Notes: generated by a model not told the origin, from the letters alone. Shown: positions 52,818 to 61,871, counted from the first letter of the stretch. The stretch: 64,000 nucleotides of DNA from Bacteroides ndongoniae (GCF_900108345.1 NZ_FNVV01000014.1:806001-870000); one strand, 5' to 3'. Translations and numbers: made by a program.

Positions 52818-53615
52818 ATGGCTGACAACTATCTTGAAAACCAATTCGAGCAATACCAAGCACGCAAAGCCGCCTGGGAGCGAGAAAAAAAACTTGGCAA
52901 GCGAAAGACGCATCCCACCACCCCGCCGACAACCGACAAGGCGACATCTGCCGAAAGCACAACGCCTGTCGAAAGCGTAAAGTCCGACACAGGAACCACA
53001 CCGCCCTCGTGCGTGGACTGCGGCACCCAAAACTGTAAATACAAGACCAAGACTTATCCTGACTTCTGTCTGACTACCCACCTCGACCCTGCCGACCAGC
53101 AATGGGCCTTGGAGCGTTACGACGAAGGACGTAACCACGACATCATGGTGGCCAGTGCCGAAGTCGAATACGAAGGCTATTGCCAATGGACGCGTGTGGA
53201 AGAAATCATGCATTTTGCCCGTAAGATAGGCGCCCACAAGATAGGCATCGCCAACTGCATCGGCCTCGTCAGCGAAGCGCGCATCTTTGCCCGCATCCTG
53301 CGTGAAAACGGCTTCGAGGTCTATTCCGTCGTCTGCAAGGTGGCCGGACAGGCCAAATCATCAGTCGGCATCCCACAGCAGTGCGAAAGCATCGGTGCAG
53401 CCATGTGTAACCCCATCCTGCAAGCACGCCTGCTGAACAAAGCCCAGACCGACCTGAACGTAGTCATCGGCCTGTGTGTGGGGCACGACAGCCTCTTCTA
53501 CAAATATTCTGACGCCTACGTAACAACACTGGTCACCAAAGACCGTGTAACGGGCAACAACCCCGCCGCCACGCTCTATACCGCCCACTCGTACTATCGC
53601 AAAAAACTCAGTTAA
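52818..53615 (+). CDS. DUF1847 family cysteine-rich metal-binding-type protein
   Basis: 265 aa. An N-terminal charged segment (MADNYLENQFEQYQARKAAWEREKK) and a Thr/Pro-rich linker to about residue 62 precede the DUF1847 domain. The domain has many conserved cysteines (CVDCGTQNC, DFC, GYCQW, IANCIGL, QQCE..MCNP, GLCVGHD), consistent with metal or Fe-S binding. Cytoplasmic. The next gene starts 15 bp downstream, so they are co-transcribed. Function unknown. The N-terminal segment resembles tails seen on other Bacteroides oxidoreductases, by memory only. Confidence 0.85.
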   Translation: MADNYLENQFEQYQARKAAWEREKKLGKRKTHPTTPPTTDKATSAESTTPVESVKSDTGTTPPSCVDCGTQNCKYKTKTYPDFCLTTHLDPADQQWALERYDEGRNHDIMVASAEVEYEGYCQWTRVEEIMHFARKIGAHKIGIANCIGLVSEARIFARILRENGFEVYSVVCKVAGQAKSSVGIPQQCESIGAAMCNPILQARLLNKAQTDLNVVIGLCVGHDSLFYKYSDAYVTTLVTKDRVTGNNPAATLYTAHSYYRKKLS

Positions 53616-53630
53616 CGCCTCACCGACAAT

Positions 53631-55319
53631 ATGCTACACCGTTTTCACGTTCCCATCGACCACATCGCCTTGCCGACAAAATTCACTTATCCCTTCTGCT
53701 ATACACCCCACCCCCTCTGCCTCATAGCTTCCTACGAAGTGCAGGAATACCTGAAGCAGCAGGCCCAATGGAAGCAGGAGCTCGACGCTGGTAAGATGTT
53801 TGGCGTACTGGTAGTGCGCACTGCCGACGGCCAGTTGGGTTATCTGGCGGCTTTCTCGGGCATATTGGCTGGTAAAAACATGCACCCTTTCTTCGTACCG
53901 CCTGTCTACGACCTGCTTCAGCCCGACGGTTTCTTTAAGATCGAAGAAGAGCAGATCTCGCAGCTCAACGCACGCATCGACGCTATGCAGACCGACGAAC
54001 AGTACGTACGCCAGAAAAACACACTACTCCAAAGAGAGAGAGCCGTACACAAGGTGCTCGACGATGCCAAAACCGCGATGAGAGAAGCCCGCCTGCGGCG
54101 AGAAGAACGCCGAAAAGAAGCCTCACTGACGCCCAAAGGTCGCCTCGCTCCCGACGAAGAAGCCGCCCTGATACGTGAAAGCCAGTTTCAGAAGGCCCAA
54201 TACAAACGGCTCGAAAAACGCTTGTCCGCATGGCTCGATGCCTCGCGTAGTCTGACCAACGAAGCAGAGGAAAAGATGGCTTGTCTGAGGTCGGAGCGCC
54301 GCCAGCGTTCCGCCGCCCTGCAACGGCGTCTGTTCGACCAATTCACCCTGCTGAACGCTAAGGGCGAACGCAAGAGCCTGCACGATATATTTATCCAAGA
54401 TTTCGAAAAAATACCCCCCGCAGGAGCCGGCGAATGTGCTGCCCCCAAACTGCTTCAGCAAGCCTATCTGAACGGTTGGCAACCCATAGCTATGGCCGAA
54501 TTCTGGTGGGGCCAGTCGCCCAAAACCGAAATACGTCGGCAGGGCAATTTCTACCCCGCCTGTAAGGGCAAGTGCGGGCCTATCCTATCGCATATGCTCG
54601 TCGGTCTGGATGTAGACGACAATCCGATGGAAAACTACCACACCATGCCCCAGGCACTGCCCATCGTCTACGAAGACAAATGGCTGGTGGTAGTCGACAA
54701 GCCTGCGGGCATGCTCTCCGTACCCGGCAAGACCCCAAACTGCGTATCGGTATACAGCCTGATGCGCCAGCGCTACCCCAATGCCGAAGAGCCTATGATG
54801 GTACACCGTCTGGACATGAACACCTCGGGCCTGCTCATCGTCAGCAAAGTGAAACGGGTGCACGAGGCTTTGCAGAAACAATTCGAAGAGCACCGCGTAC
54901 GAAAACGCTACACCGCCCTGCTCGAAGGAGCCGTGCCGAACGACAAAGGCCGCATCACACTGCCCCTCTGCCCCGACCCGCACGACCGTCCGCGGCAACT
55001 GGTGCACACCATCTATGGCAAAGAAGCCATCACCGACTACGAAGTGCTGTGCCGCAGAGATGGCCGCACACTGATAGCCTTCTACCCGCTGACGGGCCGC
55101 ACCCACCAGCTTCGGGTGCATGCCGCCCATCCGCTGGGATTAGATTGCCCCATTGTGGGCGATGAACTGTATGGGCACAAGGGTTCACGCCTCTGTCTGC
55201 ATGCCGAATCGCTGGAGTTTGTCCACCCCATTACGGGCAAGCAGATGCACCTCCGTCGGAAAATCGACTTCTGGCTGGAGAGTTGGAAGAACAAGGAAAA
55301 CGAAAACGAAGAAATGTAA
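53631..55319 (+). CDS. RluA-type pseudouridine synthase with long N-terminal extension
   Basis: The C-terminal ~220 residues are a pseudouridine synthase of the RluA family. Signature: MVHRLDMNTSGLL with HRLD at 392-395 and catalytic Asp395, then GRTHQLRVH. The first ~340 residues form an extra domain with a charged coiled coil (about 100-230) and a predicted globular part (LNGWQPIAMAEFWWG..). Such 560-aa versions are known in several Gram-negative lineages. The RNA target is likely rRNA or tRNA. The coding frame ends just before the YgbA-like gene (5-bp gap). Confidence 0.9.
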   Translation: MLHRFHVPIDHIALPTKFTYPFCYTPHPLCLIASYEVQEYLKQQAQWKQELDAGKMFGVLVVRTADGQLGYLAAFSGILAGKNMHPFFVPPVYDLLQPDGFFKIEEEQISQLNARIDAMQTDEQYVRQKNTLLQRERAVHKVLDDAKTAMREARLRREERRKEASLTPKGRLAPDEEAALIRESQFQKAQYKRLEKRLSAWLDASRSLTNEAEEKMACLRSERRQRSAALQRRLFDQFTLLNAKGERKSLHDIFIQDFEKIPPAGAGECAAPKLLQQAYLNGWQPIAMAEFWWGQSPKTEIRRQGNFYPACKGKCGPILSHMLVGLDVDDNPMENYHTMPQALPIVYEDKWLVVVDKPAGMLSVPGKTPNCVSVYSLMRQRYPNAEEPMMVHRLDMNTSGLLIVSKVKRVHEALQKQFEEHRVRKRYTALLEGAVPNDKGRITLPLCPDPHDRPRQLVHTIYGKEAITDYEVLCRRDGRTLIAFYPLTGRTHQLRVHAAHPLGLDCPIVGDELYGHKGSRLCLHAESLEFVHPITGKQMHLRRKIDFWLESWKNKENENEEM

Positions 55320-55324
55320 CTGAT

Positions 55325-55633
55325 ATGAGTTCACGCATCGAAGAAGAACAGCAGACCGTCCGCCAGATGATACGCCTTTACTGCCGGCGGAAGGAGAAGA
55401 ACAAAAGCCTGTGCGCAGCTTGCCGCGAACTGGAGGCGTATGCTTGTAAACGCCTGTCGCACTGTCCTTTTGGCGAGGAGAAGCCCACCTGCCGCCTCTG
55501 CACTGTGCATTGCTACAAACCGCAGATGAAGGAGCGGATGAAAGAGGTGATGCGCTATGCCGGTCCGCGGATGCTGCTCTATCATCCGATAGCGGCTGTC
55601 CGACATTTGTGGAGGGAGTATTTTTCGAAATAG
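55325..55633 (+). CDS. YgbA-type nitrous oxide-stimulated promoter family protein
   Basis: Start at 55325 (102 aa); the longer frame overlaps the pseudouridine synthase gene. Conserved cysteines C-x2-C (LCAAC), C (YACKRL), HCPFGEEKPTCRLC and HCY match the YgbA_NO family, named from an E. coli gene induced by nitrogen oxides. The cysteines probably bind metal. It is the last gene of the DUF1847-RluA unit. Its role in nitrosative stress is a family inference. Confidence 0.85.
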   Translation: MSSRIEEEQQTVRQMIRLYCRRKEKNKSLCAACRELEAYACKRLSHCPFGEEKPTCRLCTVHCYKPQMKERMKEVMRYAGPRMLLYHPIAAVRHLWREYFSK

Positions 55634-55660
55634 ACGCCGCACGCCTGATAGTAAAATAAA

Positions 55661-55730
55661 TCACCACGAATTATACAGATTTGCATAGAATAAGATAAAA
55701 ATATGCAACGCCCTGAATAATCCGTGGTGA
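55661..55730. repeat. CCGTG-type hairpin repeat, copy 3
   Basis: TCACCACG (55661-55668) and CGTGGTGA (55723-55730) with an inner TTGCATA/TATGCAA stem (55681-55687, 55702-55708). Lies between convergent genes. Confidence 0.7.
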
Positions 55731-55757
55731 ATATCGAAAAACGCCGTAGCGAGAGGC

Positions 55758-56222
55758 TTAATTGAAGTAGTACAAGAAAACGGCCACACCTTCGAGAGCT
55801 TTCTTCTTCTCGCCCTCAATCTCGATGGCAAACTTGATTTCGGCTTTGGCCACACCGCGCAGATTGGCCAGCGATTGCAGATCGGCCACCAGACGGATGC
55901 GCTGACCCGAAAGAACAGCCTGTCCGAACTTCATCTTCTCCATGCCATAGTTGATCATCATCTTCAGGTTGTTCACCTCGATGATCTGGCCCCACAAGTA
56001 AGGCAGCATCGAAAGAGTGAGATACCCGTGCGCGATGGTGCTGTGGAAGGGGCTCTCCACCTTAGCACGCTCGGTGTCGACGTGAATCCACTGATGGTCG
56101 AGCGTAGCGTCGGCAAACAGATTGATGCGCTCCTGCGGCAATTCTACATAGTCGGACACGCCGATGCGCTGTCCTACTAATTTTTCAAAATCCTCGTACG
56201 AATTGATAACAACTTTTTCCAT
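55758..56222 (-). CDS. MaoC-like (R)-specific enoyl-CoA hydratase
   Basis: Hot-dog-fold protein of 154 aa. The ATG at 56222 (MEKVVINSYEDFEKLVGQ) is the family start; the open frame further upstream is noise. Catalytic Asp42 and His47 are seen in FADATLDHQWIHVD, followed by AHGYLTLSMLP. Such enzymes hydrate trans-2-enoyl-CoA or enoyl-ACP. No lipid genes are adjacent, so the pathway cannot be named. Confidence 0.93.
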   Translation of the reverse strand: MEKVVINSYEDFEKLVGQRIGVSDYVELPQERINLFADATLDHQWIHVDTERAKVESPFHSTIAHGYLTLSMLPYLWGQIIEVNNLKMMINYGMEKMKFGQAVLSGQRIRLVADLQSLANLRGVAKAEIKFAIEIEGEKKKALEGVAVFLYYFN

Positions 56223-56334
56223 AAATTTCTTTTTAGATTTATAACGGCCAGCAAATATCGCCTTTTTTCGCCAAAAGGCAAAAGATAAGCGCAAGGATAT
56301 GCCCGATAAAAGCCAATTTTGGCGTATATTTGCA

Positions 56335-56342
56335 CAAAGTCC
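56335..56342 (+). promoter_or_regulatory. -7 box of the YjbQ gene
   Basis: TATATTTG matches TAnnTTTG, 56 bp before the ATG. Confidence 0.55.
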
Positions 56343-56397
56343 GCCCACGGAAGAAGATGAAAGCCGGCGGACGCCAAACTTCTGAAGAACCGAAAAA

Positions 56398-56808
56398 ATG
56401 ATAACGCAAAAAGAATTTACCCTGACGCCCCACCGGAGGGGCTTCCACCTGGTGACCGACGAAATAGTGCGCAATCTGCCGCCCCTGCCCGAAGCGGGGC
56501 TGCTGCATCTGTTCATCAAGCACACATCGGCCGCGCTGAGCATCAACGAGAATGCCGACCCCGACGTACAGACGGACATGACAGCCATTTTCGACCGCCT
56601 GGTGCGCGAACGCGAACCTTACTATCAACATACCTGCGAGGGCGACGACGACATGCCAGCGCACGCCAAATCGACACTGGTGGGAGCCTCGCTCACCATC
56701 CCCATCAGCCACGGACACCTGAACATGGGCATCTGGCAGGGCATCTACCTGTGCGAGTTCCGAAACCGAGGCGGAGGAAGGCGGATTGTGGCGACGGTCG
56801 TTGGATAA
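56398..56808 (+). CDS. YjbQ/UPF0047 family protein
   Basis: 136-aa protein of the UPF0047 (YjbQ) family; some members have weak thiamin-phosphate synthase activity. Conserved motifs: FIKHTSAALSINENADPDV (39-57) and GNHH-like GDDDMPAHAKSTLVGASLTIPI, then GIWQGIYLCEFR. Full length. Single gene, followed by a 7-bp array. Confidence 0.93.
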   Translation: MITQKEFTLTPHRRGFHLVTDEIVRNLPPLPEAGLLHLFIKHTSAALSINENADPDVQTDMTAIFDRLVREREPYYQHTCEGDDDMPAHAKSTLVGASLTIPISHGHLNMGIWQGIYLCEFRNRGGGRRIVATVVG

Positions 56809-56950
56809 ATGAAGAATGAAAAATGAAGAATGAAGAATTTCTAACGAATAACCGACCTGCGACAACCACTCGTAACTCATAACTCATAACCCATAACTCG
56901 TAGCTCGTAGCTTGTAGCTTGTAGCTCGTAGCTTGTAACTCGTAACTAAA
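56809..56950. repeat. Two heptamer arrays between YjbQ and SDR genes
   Basis: 56809-56840 contains GAAGAAT units. 56868-56950 contains ten 7-bp units of the form AACTCAT, AACTCAT, AACCCAT, AACTCGT, AGCTCGT, AGCTTGT, AGCTTGT, AGCTCGT, AGCTTGT, AACTCGT. The period is exact although the sequence drifts. Confidence 0.75.
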
Positions 56951-56952
56951 CA

Positions 56953-57714
56953 ATGAAGAAAGCTATTATTATCGGAGCCACATCCGGCATAGGGCTCGAA
57001 GTGGCTCGCCTGCTGCTTCGGCGGGGATGGCGTATCGGCGTGGCCGGACGGCGCGAAGAGGCTTTACAAGCGCTGCGTAGCACGGCACCCGAACAGGTGG
57101 AAACGGCACGCATCGACGTCACCCGCGACGACGCTCCCGAACGCCTGAGGGCGCTCATCGACCGGCTGGGCGGCATGGACCTGTTCTTCCTCAGCTCGGG
57201 CATCGGCTATCAGAATCCGACACTCGACCCCAACATCGAACTACGCACGGCGCGCACCAACGTCGAGGGCTTCACCCGCATGACGACGGCTGCTTTCGAC
57301 TACTTCAGGCAACAGCAGACCGAGGGCCGACTGCCGAGCGAGGGCGGACACATCGCCGTCATCAGCTCCATCGCAGGCACCAAGGGGCTGGGAGCCGCAC
57401 CGGCTTACTCGGCCACCAAACGCTTTCAGAACACCTACATCGACGCTCTGGAGCAGCTGGCCCGCATGCAGCACCTGCGCATCTGCTTCACCGACATCCG
57501 TCCGGGCTTCGTAGCGACCGACCTGCTGCGAGGTGGCAACTACCCCATGCTGATGCGTCCTGAGCGCGTAGCACAGCACATCGTAAGGGCGCTGGAGCAA
57601 CGCAAACGGGTGGCCATCATCGACGTTCGCTATCGGCTGCTGGTGTTCTTCTGGAGGCTCATTCCACGGACGATATGGAAGCGAATGCCGGTAGGGAGAA
57701 AAAATGAAGAATGA
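56953..57714 (+). CDS. Short-chain dehydrogenase/reductase
   Basis: 253-aa classical SDR. NAD(P) motif GATSGIG (8-14), catalytic Ser139 (ISSIAG), Tyr152 and Lys156 (YSATK). The C-terminal ~30 residues (YRLLVFFWRLIPRTIWKRMP) are hydrophobic and basic and may attach it to the membrane. Substrate unknown. Followed by the lytic transglycosylase after 51 bp of heptamers. Confidence 0.95.
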   Translation: MKKAIIIGATSGIGLEVARLLLRRGWRIGVAGRREEALQALRSTAPEQVETARIDVTRDDAPERLRALIDRLGGMDLFFLSSGIGYQNPTLDPNIELRTARTNVEGFTRMTTAAFDYFRQQQTEGRLPSEGGHIAVISSIAGTKGLGAAPAYSATKRFQNTYIDALEQLARMQHLRICFTDIRPGFVATDLLRGGNYPMLMRPERVAQHIVRALEQRKRVAIIDVRYRLLVFFWRLIPRTIWKRMPVGRKNEE

Positions 57715-57748
57715 AGAATGAAGAATGAAGAATTAAGAATGAAGAATT
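57703..57748. repeat. GAAGAAT heptamer array
   Basis: Overlaps the last codons of the SDR gene and fills the gap before the transglycosylase: GAAGAAT, GAAGAAT, GAAGAAT, GAAGAAT, TAAGAAT, GAAGAAT. Confidence 0.75.
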
Positions 57749-57765
57749 AACCAGTTACCATTAAA

Positions 57766-58746
57766 ATGAAACAAAAACCCATACCCATCATACTGACCGC
57801 CGGCATCGCCCTGTGCATCGGTGCCGCCTTGCCCCTGCTGACGGGGGGAAGCCCGTTCGACCCGACGCGCGACTCGGTGAAGTCCGAAGTGCCCTACTGC
57901 GTAGCACCGCCCAGCGTGCCCGATCAGATTGTCTTTGCCGGACAAACCATCGACCTGAAGCGCTACGACCACCGCGAGCGGATGGATCGCGAACTGATGT
58001 CGTTCACCTACATGCACTCCAGCACCATGCTCACCATCAAGCGCGCCAACCGCTACTTTCCCATCATCGAGCCCATCCTGAAGGAGAACGGCGTGCCCGA
58101 CGACTTCAAGTACCTGGCCGTCATCGAGAGCAGCCTCAACACCCTGGCGCGAAGTCCGGCCGGAGCCGCAGGCCTGTGGCAATTCATGCCCGCCACGGGG
58201 CGCGAATACGGGCTGGAGGTGAATGCCAACATCGACGAGCGCTACCACGTGGAGAAGGAGACGCGAGCCGCCTGCCGCTACCTGAAGGATGCTTACGAGC
58301 GCTTCGGCAACTGGCTGTGCGTGGCCGCCTCGTACAACGCCGGACAGGGTCGCATTTCGTCCGAAATGAAGAAGCAGCTGGCCAGTCAAGCCGTCGACCT
58401 GTGGCTGGTGGAAGAAACCTCGCGCTACATGTTCCGCCTGTTGGCCGCCAAGGCCGTCGTCAGCGAACCGCAGCGCTACGGCTTCCTGCTGAAACGCGAA
58501 CACCTCTATCCGCCCATCCCCTACCGCGAAGTGACCGTCGACACCGGCATCGACTCGCTGGCCGTCTTTGCCCGCCGCGAGGGCATCACCTACGCCCAGC
58601 TGAAGGATGCCAACCCCTGGCTGCGCGAACGCTCGCTGGCCAACAAAAGCCGCCGCACTTACGTGCTGAAGATTCCTACACAGGCGGGCATGAACTACGA
58701 CCCGCGGCAGACGGTGCCTCATCGGCGAGAGTGGGTGATCGACTGA
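57766..58746 (+). CDS. Lytic transglycosylase (SLT/MltD type)
   Basis: Peptidoglycan-cleaving enzyme, periplasmic. 326 aa. Signal/anchor MKQKPIPIILTAGIALCIGAALPLL. The SLT domain (about 95-245) has catalytic Glu121 in AVIESSLN, then AGLWQFMPATGREYGL and AASYNAGQGRI. The C-terminal part (about 255-310) resembles a LysM wall-binding unit (DSLAVFARREGITYAQLKDANPWL). A small hairpin follows the stop. Confidence 0.93.
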   Translation: MKQKPIPIILTAGIALCIGAALPLLTGGSPFDPTRDSVKSEVPYCVAPPSVPDQIVFAGQTIDLKRYDHRERMDRELMSFTYMHSSTMLTIKRANRYFPIIEPILKENGVPDDFKYLAVIESSLNTLARSPAGAAGLWQFMPATGREYGLEVNANIDERYHVEKETRAACRYLKDAYERFGNWLCVAASYNAGQGRISSEMKKQLASQAVDLWLVEETSRYMFRLLAAKAVVSEPQRYGFLLKREHLYPPIPYREVTVDTGIDSLAVFARREGITYAQLKDANPWLRERSLANKSRRTYVLKIPTQAGMNYDPRQTVPHRREWVID

Positions 58747-58747
58747 A

Positions 58748-58763
58748 ACGCCTGCGGGCGTTT
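58748..58763 (+). terminator. Small hairpin after the transglycosylase gene
   Basis: AACGCC and GGCGTT pair around TGCG, followed by TCTCCC, just after the stop codon. The stretch 58764-59167 contains no supportable gene. It is GC-rich with GTCGTC repeats at first, then AT-rich. Confidence 0.5.
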
Positions 58764-59167
58764 CTCCCTCCCCGTCGTCGTCGCCGCTGTCGTTTCTCGT
58801 CGTCGGCAGCACGTCGGCGCCCCCCTTTTCGCCAACTTGCCAACCTGTTCACCCGCCAATCTGCCCTCTTGCCTCCTCCTTGCCCCAACAAAGATACAGA
58901 CAAGCGGTCGGAGAGCCATAAAACAGGCTGTTCTATCGTGTGAAAATCTGTTAATAAAACGCCAATTCAGTGTTAATAAAGCTAACTCGTTGAAAGACAG
59001 CGCGCCGGAGGGAATTTTATACGATTTCACCTCATTTGTTTATTTTTATTTGCAAAATCGGACAGAATCGGCTTATCCTGTCGGCGTTACAGTATTACAG
59101 TTACAGTTAAGTAAAAATCAGAAATCAGCAGGTAGAGGCCGACACGAAACAGCCCCAACAACATGTA

Positions 59168-59941
59168 CTACTGCTGCTTTTCGGTCAGATACTTCCAATA
59201 GCGCACGGGCATGTCCTGCCGGTGCTTACGCGGATTGAGGCGCTCCTTGATGCAGATGGCCTTGAAGTAAGTTTGCCACAGCTGCTGAAAGAGGCGTTCG
59301 TCCTTGTCCAGCAGACTGTCGTCCAGGCGGCCGGAGGCAAGGTGTGGCAGGTTGTCCTCCTCGTCGAAGGTGACGCGGCGAAGGTCCGTCAGGTCGTAGT
59401 AGAAACCATAGGCGCGGCCCACGTCGTAGATCAGCCAGCGCTGGTCGGCAAAGCGGTCGCGGAAGTGGGCCACAATCAGCGGCAGGGCGTTCTTCTGCGG
59501 CTCGATGGCGGCAAAGTAGGTGCCGTCGGCCGTCTTCTGGAAGCGGACAAACTGCATCAGCCGGTGGGCCTCCTGGCTGACTCGCCTCCACATGCGGGTG
59601 AAGGCCAGCACGTCGGGGTCGGCAAAGTTGGTCTCGATGGAGCGCGGGGCGTCGACAGCTTTGCGGATGTAGCGGAAGAGGAGCATGGGCGTCTCCGCCT
59701 CCTCGGCCAGCCAGCACTGCGCCAGGCAGTTCATGGCCGATGCCGACAGCTTCTTCTGCAAACCGCGCCACACACGGTCGGCCTTGGTATCGTCGGTATG
59801 TACGGCAAACACCTCGTCGCAGAACAGCAGCAGGGGCTCGTCCATGCCTTGCAATGCGTCGGGGAAGGTGCGGCGGGCGTAGGCCTCGAAAACGGCTGTC
59901 AGAAGGCCGGGAAAGGTGTTGTCGAACTGGAAGACGGTCAT
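59168..59941 (-). CDS. TIGR03915 family putative DNA repair protein
   Basis: 257-aa protein of the TIGR03915/DUF4130 family, which regularly accompanies the radical-SAM protein TIGR03916. MTVFQFDNTFPGLLTAVFEAY is the family start, and WLIYDVGRAYGFYYDL and NPRKHRQDMPVRYWKYLTE are the other fixed blocks. It follows the radical-SAM gene after a 150-bp heptamer array. In some bacteria the protein is fused to a uracil-DNA-glycosylase-like domain; here a glycosylase-fold gene lies 3.4 kb away. Function unproven. Confidence 0.9.
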   Translation of the reverse strand: MTVFQFDNTFPGLLTAVFEAYARRTFPDALQGMDEPLLLFCDEVFAVHTDDTKADRVWRGLQKKLSASAMNCLAQCWLAEEAETPMLLFRYIRKAVDAPRSIETNFADPDVLAFTRMWRRVSQEAHRLMQFVRFQKTADGTYFAAIEPQKNALPLIVAHFRDRFADQRWLIYDVGRAYGFYYDLTDLRRVTFDEEDNLPHLASGRLDDSLLDKDERLFQQLWQTYFKAICIKERLNPRKHRQDMPVRYWKYLTEKQQ

Positions 59942-59943
59942 GT

Positions 59944-60090
59944 GAATGAAGAATGAAGAATTAAGAATGAAGAATTTTCTGAGATGAAGAATAAAGAATT
60001 AAGAATGAAGAATCTTCTGAAAATGAAGAATCGCCTGCGGGTGGAAACAATTCTTCATTCGGAGGCGTAGCCGACATTCTTAATTCTTCA
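59944..60090. repeat. GAAGAAT heptamer array between the repair pair
   Basis: Plus-strand units (GAAGAAT, TAAGAAT) at 59946-60030 are followed by reverse-complement units at 60048-60093. The transcript can form a stem. It separates two genes that belong together by function. Confidence 0.75.
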
Positions 60091-60093
60091 TTT

Positions 60094-61368
60094 TCAGGGG
60101 GTGAGGCTCTCCCCCCACTCTATACTCAGCTGCCGCTCGTCCGTCAGTTTCTTGGGCTTGGTCACCAGCAGTCGGCGGACGCCTTGCGGGGTCAGCTCGT
60201 GGATGGTGCGGGCGGGTAGTTCGTTGCAGGTCAGGAAGTATTGCGCTTTCTTCATCACCACGCCCATCTTCTTCAGCTCGTAGAAGCTCAGTCGCGAGAA
60301 GCGGCGCGAGGCCACGATGAGGCGGGCAGACTTCACACCCACGCCGGGGATGCGCAGCAGCAGTTCGTAGTCGGCACGGTTCACGTCGACGGGGAACTGC
60401 TCGGGATGGCGAAGAGCCCAGGCCAGTTTGGGGTCGACTTCGAGGTCAAGGTCGGGATAGGCGTCGTCGACAATCTCGTCGACCTTGAACTGATAGAAGC
60501 GCAACAGCCAGTCGGCCTGATACAGGCGGTTCTCGCGCACCAGCGGAGGCTGTTTCAGGGCGGGCAGGCGTTTGTCGTAGGTGTTCACCGAGACGTAGCC
60601 CGAATAGTAGACACGGCGCATCGTGGGGCGGCTGTACAGGGCGGACGACAGCGTGAGGATGTCGCGGTCGGTCTCCGACGTGGCACCCACAATCATCTGC
60701 GTGCTCTGTCCGGCGGGGGCAAATCGGGGCGCGTGGCGATGCTTCTTGCGCTCCTCGGCGCTTTCGAGCACACCCTGCTGGATGTATCGCATGGGGGCGA
60801 AGACACTCTGATGATCTTTCTCGGGCGCCAGCAGCTTCAGGTTCTCCTCGCGGGGAATCTCGATGTTGACGCTCAGACGGTCGGCGTAGAGGCCGGCTTC
60901 GTTCACCAGCTCGCGGCTGGCGCCGGGGATGCTCTTCAGGTGGATGTAGCCGTTGAAGCGGTGCACCAGGCGCAGATCTTTGGCCACGCGCACCAGGCGC
61001 TCCATCGTGTAGTCGGGATTGCGCACCACTCCGCTGCTCAGGAAGAGGCCCTCGATGTAATTGCGGCGGTAGAACTCGATGGTCAGGTCCACCAACTCGC
61101 TGACCGACAGCGTGGCGCGCGGCAGATCGTTGCTGCGGCGGTTGATGCAGTAGGCACAGTCGTAGATGCAATAGTTGGTCAGCATCACCTTCAGCAGGGA
61201 GATGCAGCGCCCGTCCTCGGCAAAGCTGTGGCAGATGCCCACGCCGCCTACGGTGTTGCCCAGCATGCCGGCGCGGTTGGAGCGCACCGTTCCGCTGCTC
61301 GAACAGGAGACGTCGTACTTGGCCGACTCGGCCAGTATCTTCAGTTTATTCAGTACATTTTCGTTCAT
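60094..61368 (-). CDS. Putative DNA modification/repair radical SAM protein (TIGR03916)
   Basis: 424 aa from the ATG at 61368 (MNENVLNKLKILAESAKYDVSC); an ATG two codons upstream is possible. The radical SAM cluster cysteines are Cys67, Cys71 and Cys74 (CIYDCAYC, C-x3-C-x2-C). The C-terminal part has a helix-hairpin-helix DNA-binding motif (LLRIPGVGVKSARLIVASR). It pairs with the TIGR03915 gene downstream. The pair is thought to act on damaged or modified DNA bases, but no reaction is established as far as I know. Confidence 0.92.
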   Translation of the reverse strand: MNENVLNKLKILAESAKYDVSCSSSGTVRSNRAGMLGNTVGGVGICHSFAEDGRCISLLKVMLTNYCIYDCAYCINRRSNDLPRATLSVSELVDLTIEFYRRNYIEGLFLSSGVVRNPDYTMERLVRVAKDLRLVHRFNGYIHLKSIPGASRELVNEAGLYADRLSVNIEIPREENLKLLAPEKDHQSVFAPMRYIQQGVLESAEERKKHRHAPRFAPAGQSTQMIVGATSETDRDILTLSSALYSRPTMRRVYYSGYVSVNTYDKRLPALKQPPLVRENRLYQADWLLRFYQFKVDEIVDDAYPDLDLEVDPKLAWALRHPEQFPVDVNRADYELLLRIPGVGVKSARLIVASRRFSRLSFYELKKMGVVMKKAQYFLTCNELPARTIHELTPQGVRRLLVTKPKKLTDERQLSIEWGESLTP

Positions 61369-61502
61369 AATCATTCGCCGGAATCCCTCACTATCGGCCG
61401 GACAAAAATACAAAAATCTCTGCATCCTGATGCGCAGAAAGCCTATTTTTAAGATTCCGGCCGTCTGCCCTTCCGCCAGCTTCGGACATTTACATATCTA
61501 TA

Positions 61503-61536
61503 CAAAAAAAGACTGCCTCACCAATCGGGGCAGTCT
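61503..61536 (-). terminator. Terminator of the histone-like gene
   Basis: On the minus strand AGACTGCC (61536-61529) pairs with GGCAGTCT (61517-61510), followed by a run of seven T. Confidence 0.88.
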
Positions 61537-61561
61537 TCTTTTCTTCTTCAGAAGGCTATAC

Positions 61562-61735
61562 TTATTTAGCGGCTTCCAAAGATGCTTTACGGAAAGCTTT
61601 CATTGCTTTTTCGATTTCCAAAGAAGCCTTACGGGCACGGGTTCCAGCGGCTTTATTACCAGTTTCAATCTGTGCCTTCGCATCTTTTTCGAACGCTGCA
61701 TACAATTCAGCAACCTTTTCAACTAATTCTTTCAT
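61562..61735 (-). CDS. Histone H1-like (Hc1-type) small basic protein
   Basis: 57 residues, reverse-complement ATG at 61735, TAA at 61562-61564. The chain opens MKELVEKVAELYAAFEKDAK and continues with GNKAAGTRARKASLEIEKAMKAFRKASLEAAK. It is Lys/Ala/Glu-rich and helical, as in the Bacteroidetes histone H1-like Hc1 family. Role: DNA compaction or nucleoid organisation. It is below many gene-finder length limits. It has its own TATTTTTG box (61770-61777) and a strong terminator, a typical set-up for a highly expressed small gene. Confidence 0.9.
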   Translation of the reverse strand: MKELVEKVAELYAAFEKDAKAQIETGNKAAGTRARKASLEIEKAMKAFRKASLEAAK

Positions 61736-61769
61736 AATCCTTTAAAATTACTCTGTTAATAATGTTTGG

Positions 61770-61777
61770 CAAAAATA
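61770..61777 (-). promoter_or_regulatory. -7 box of the histone-like gene
   Basis: TATTTTTG matches TAnnTTTG, 35 bp before the ATG. Confidence 0.6.
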
Positions 61778-61871
61778 CATTCTTTCCTGGAATAAATGCA
61801 GAAAAAAAGATTTTTTTTTGAAATAAAAGCTGATTTTGTTCAAAAAGCAGGCATATCCGCTTTTTTTCACC

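Noticed and set aside
56868..56950. CRISPR array
   Set aside because: The repeat unit is only 7 bp, without spacers and without cas genes.
58676..58903. Arg-rich 75-codon frame on the minus strand after the transglycosylase
   Set aside because: Starts with a non-ATG codon and its composition comes from GTCGTC low-complexity DNA.
60241..61452. 403-codon open frame on the plus strand
   Set aside because: Antisense to the radical-SAM gene.
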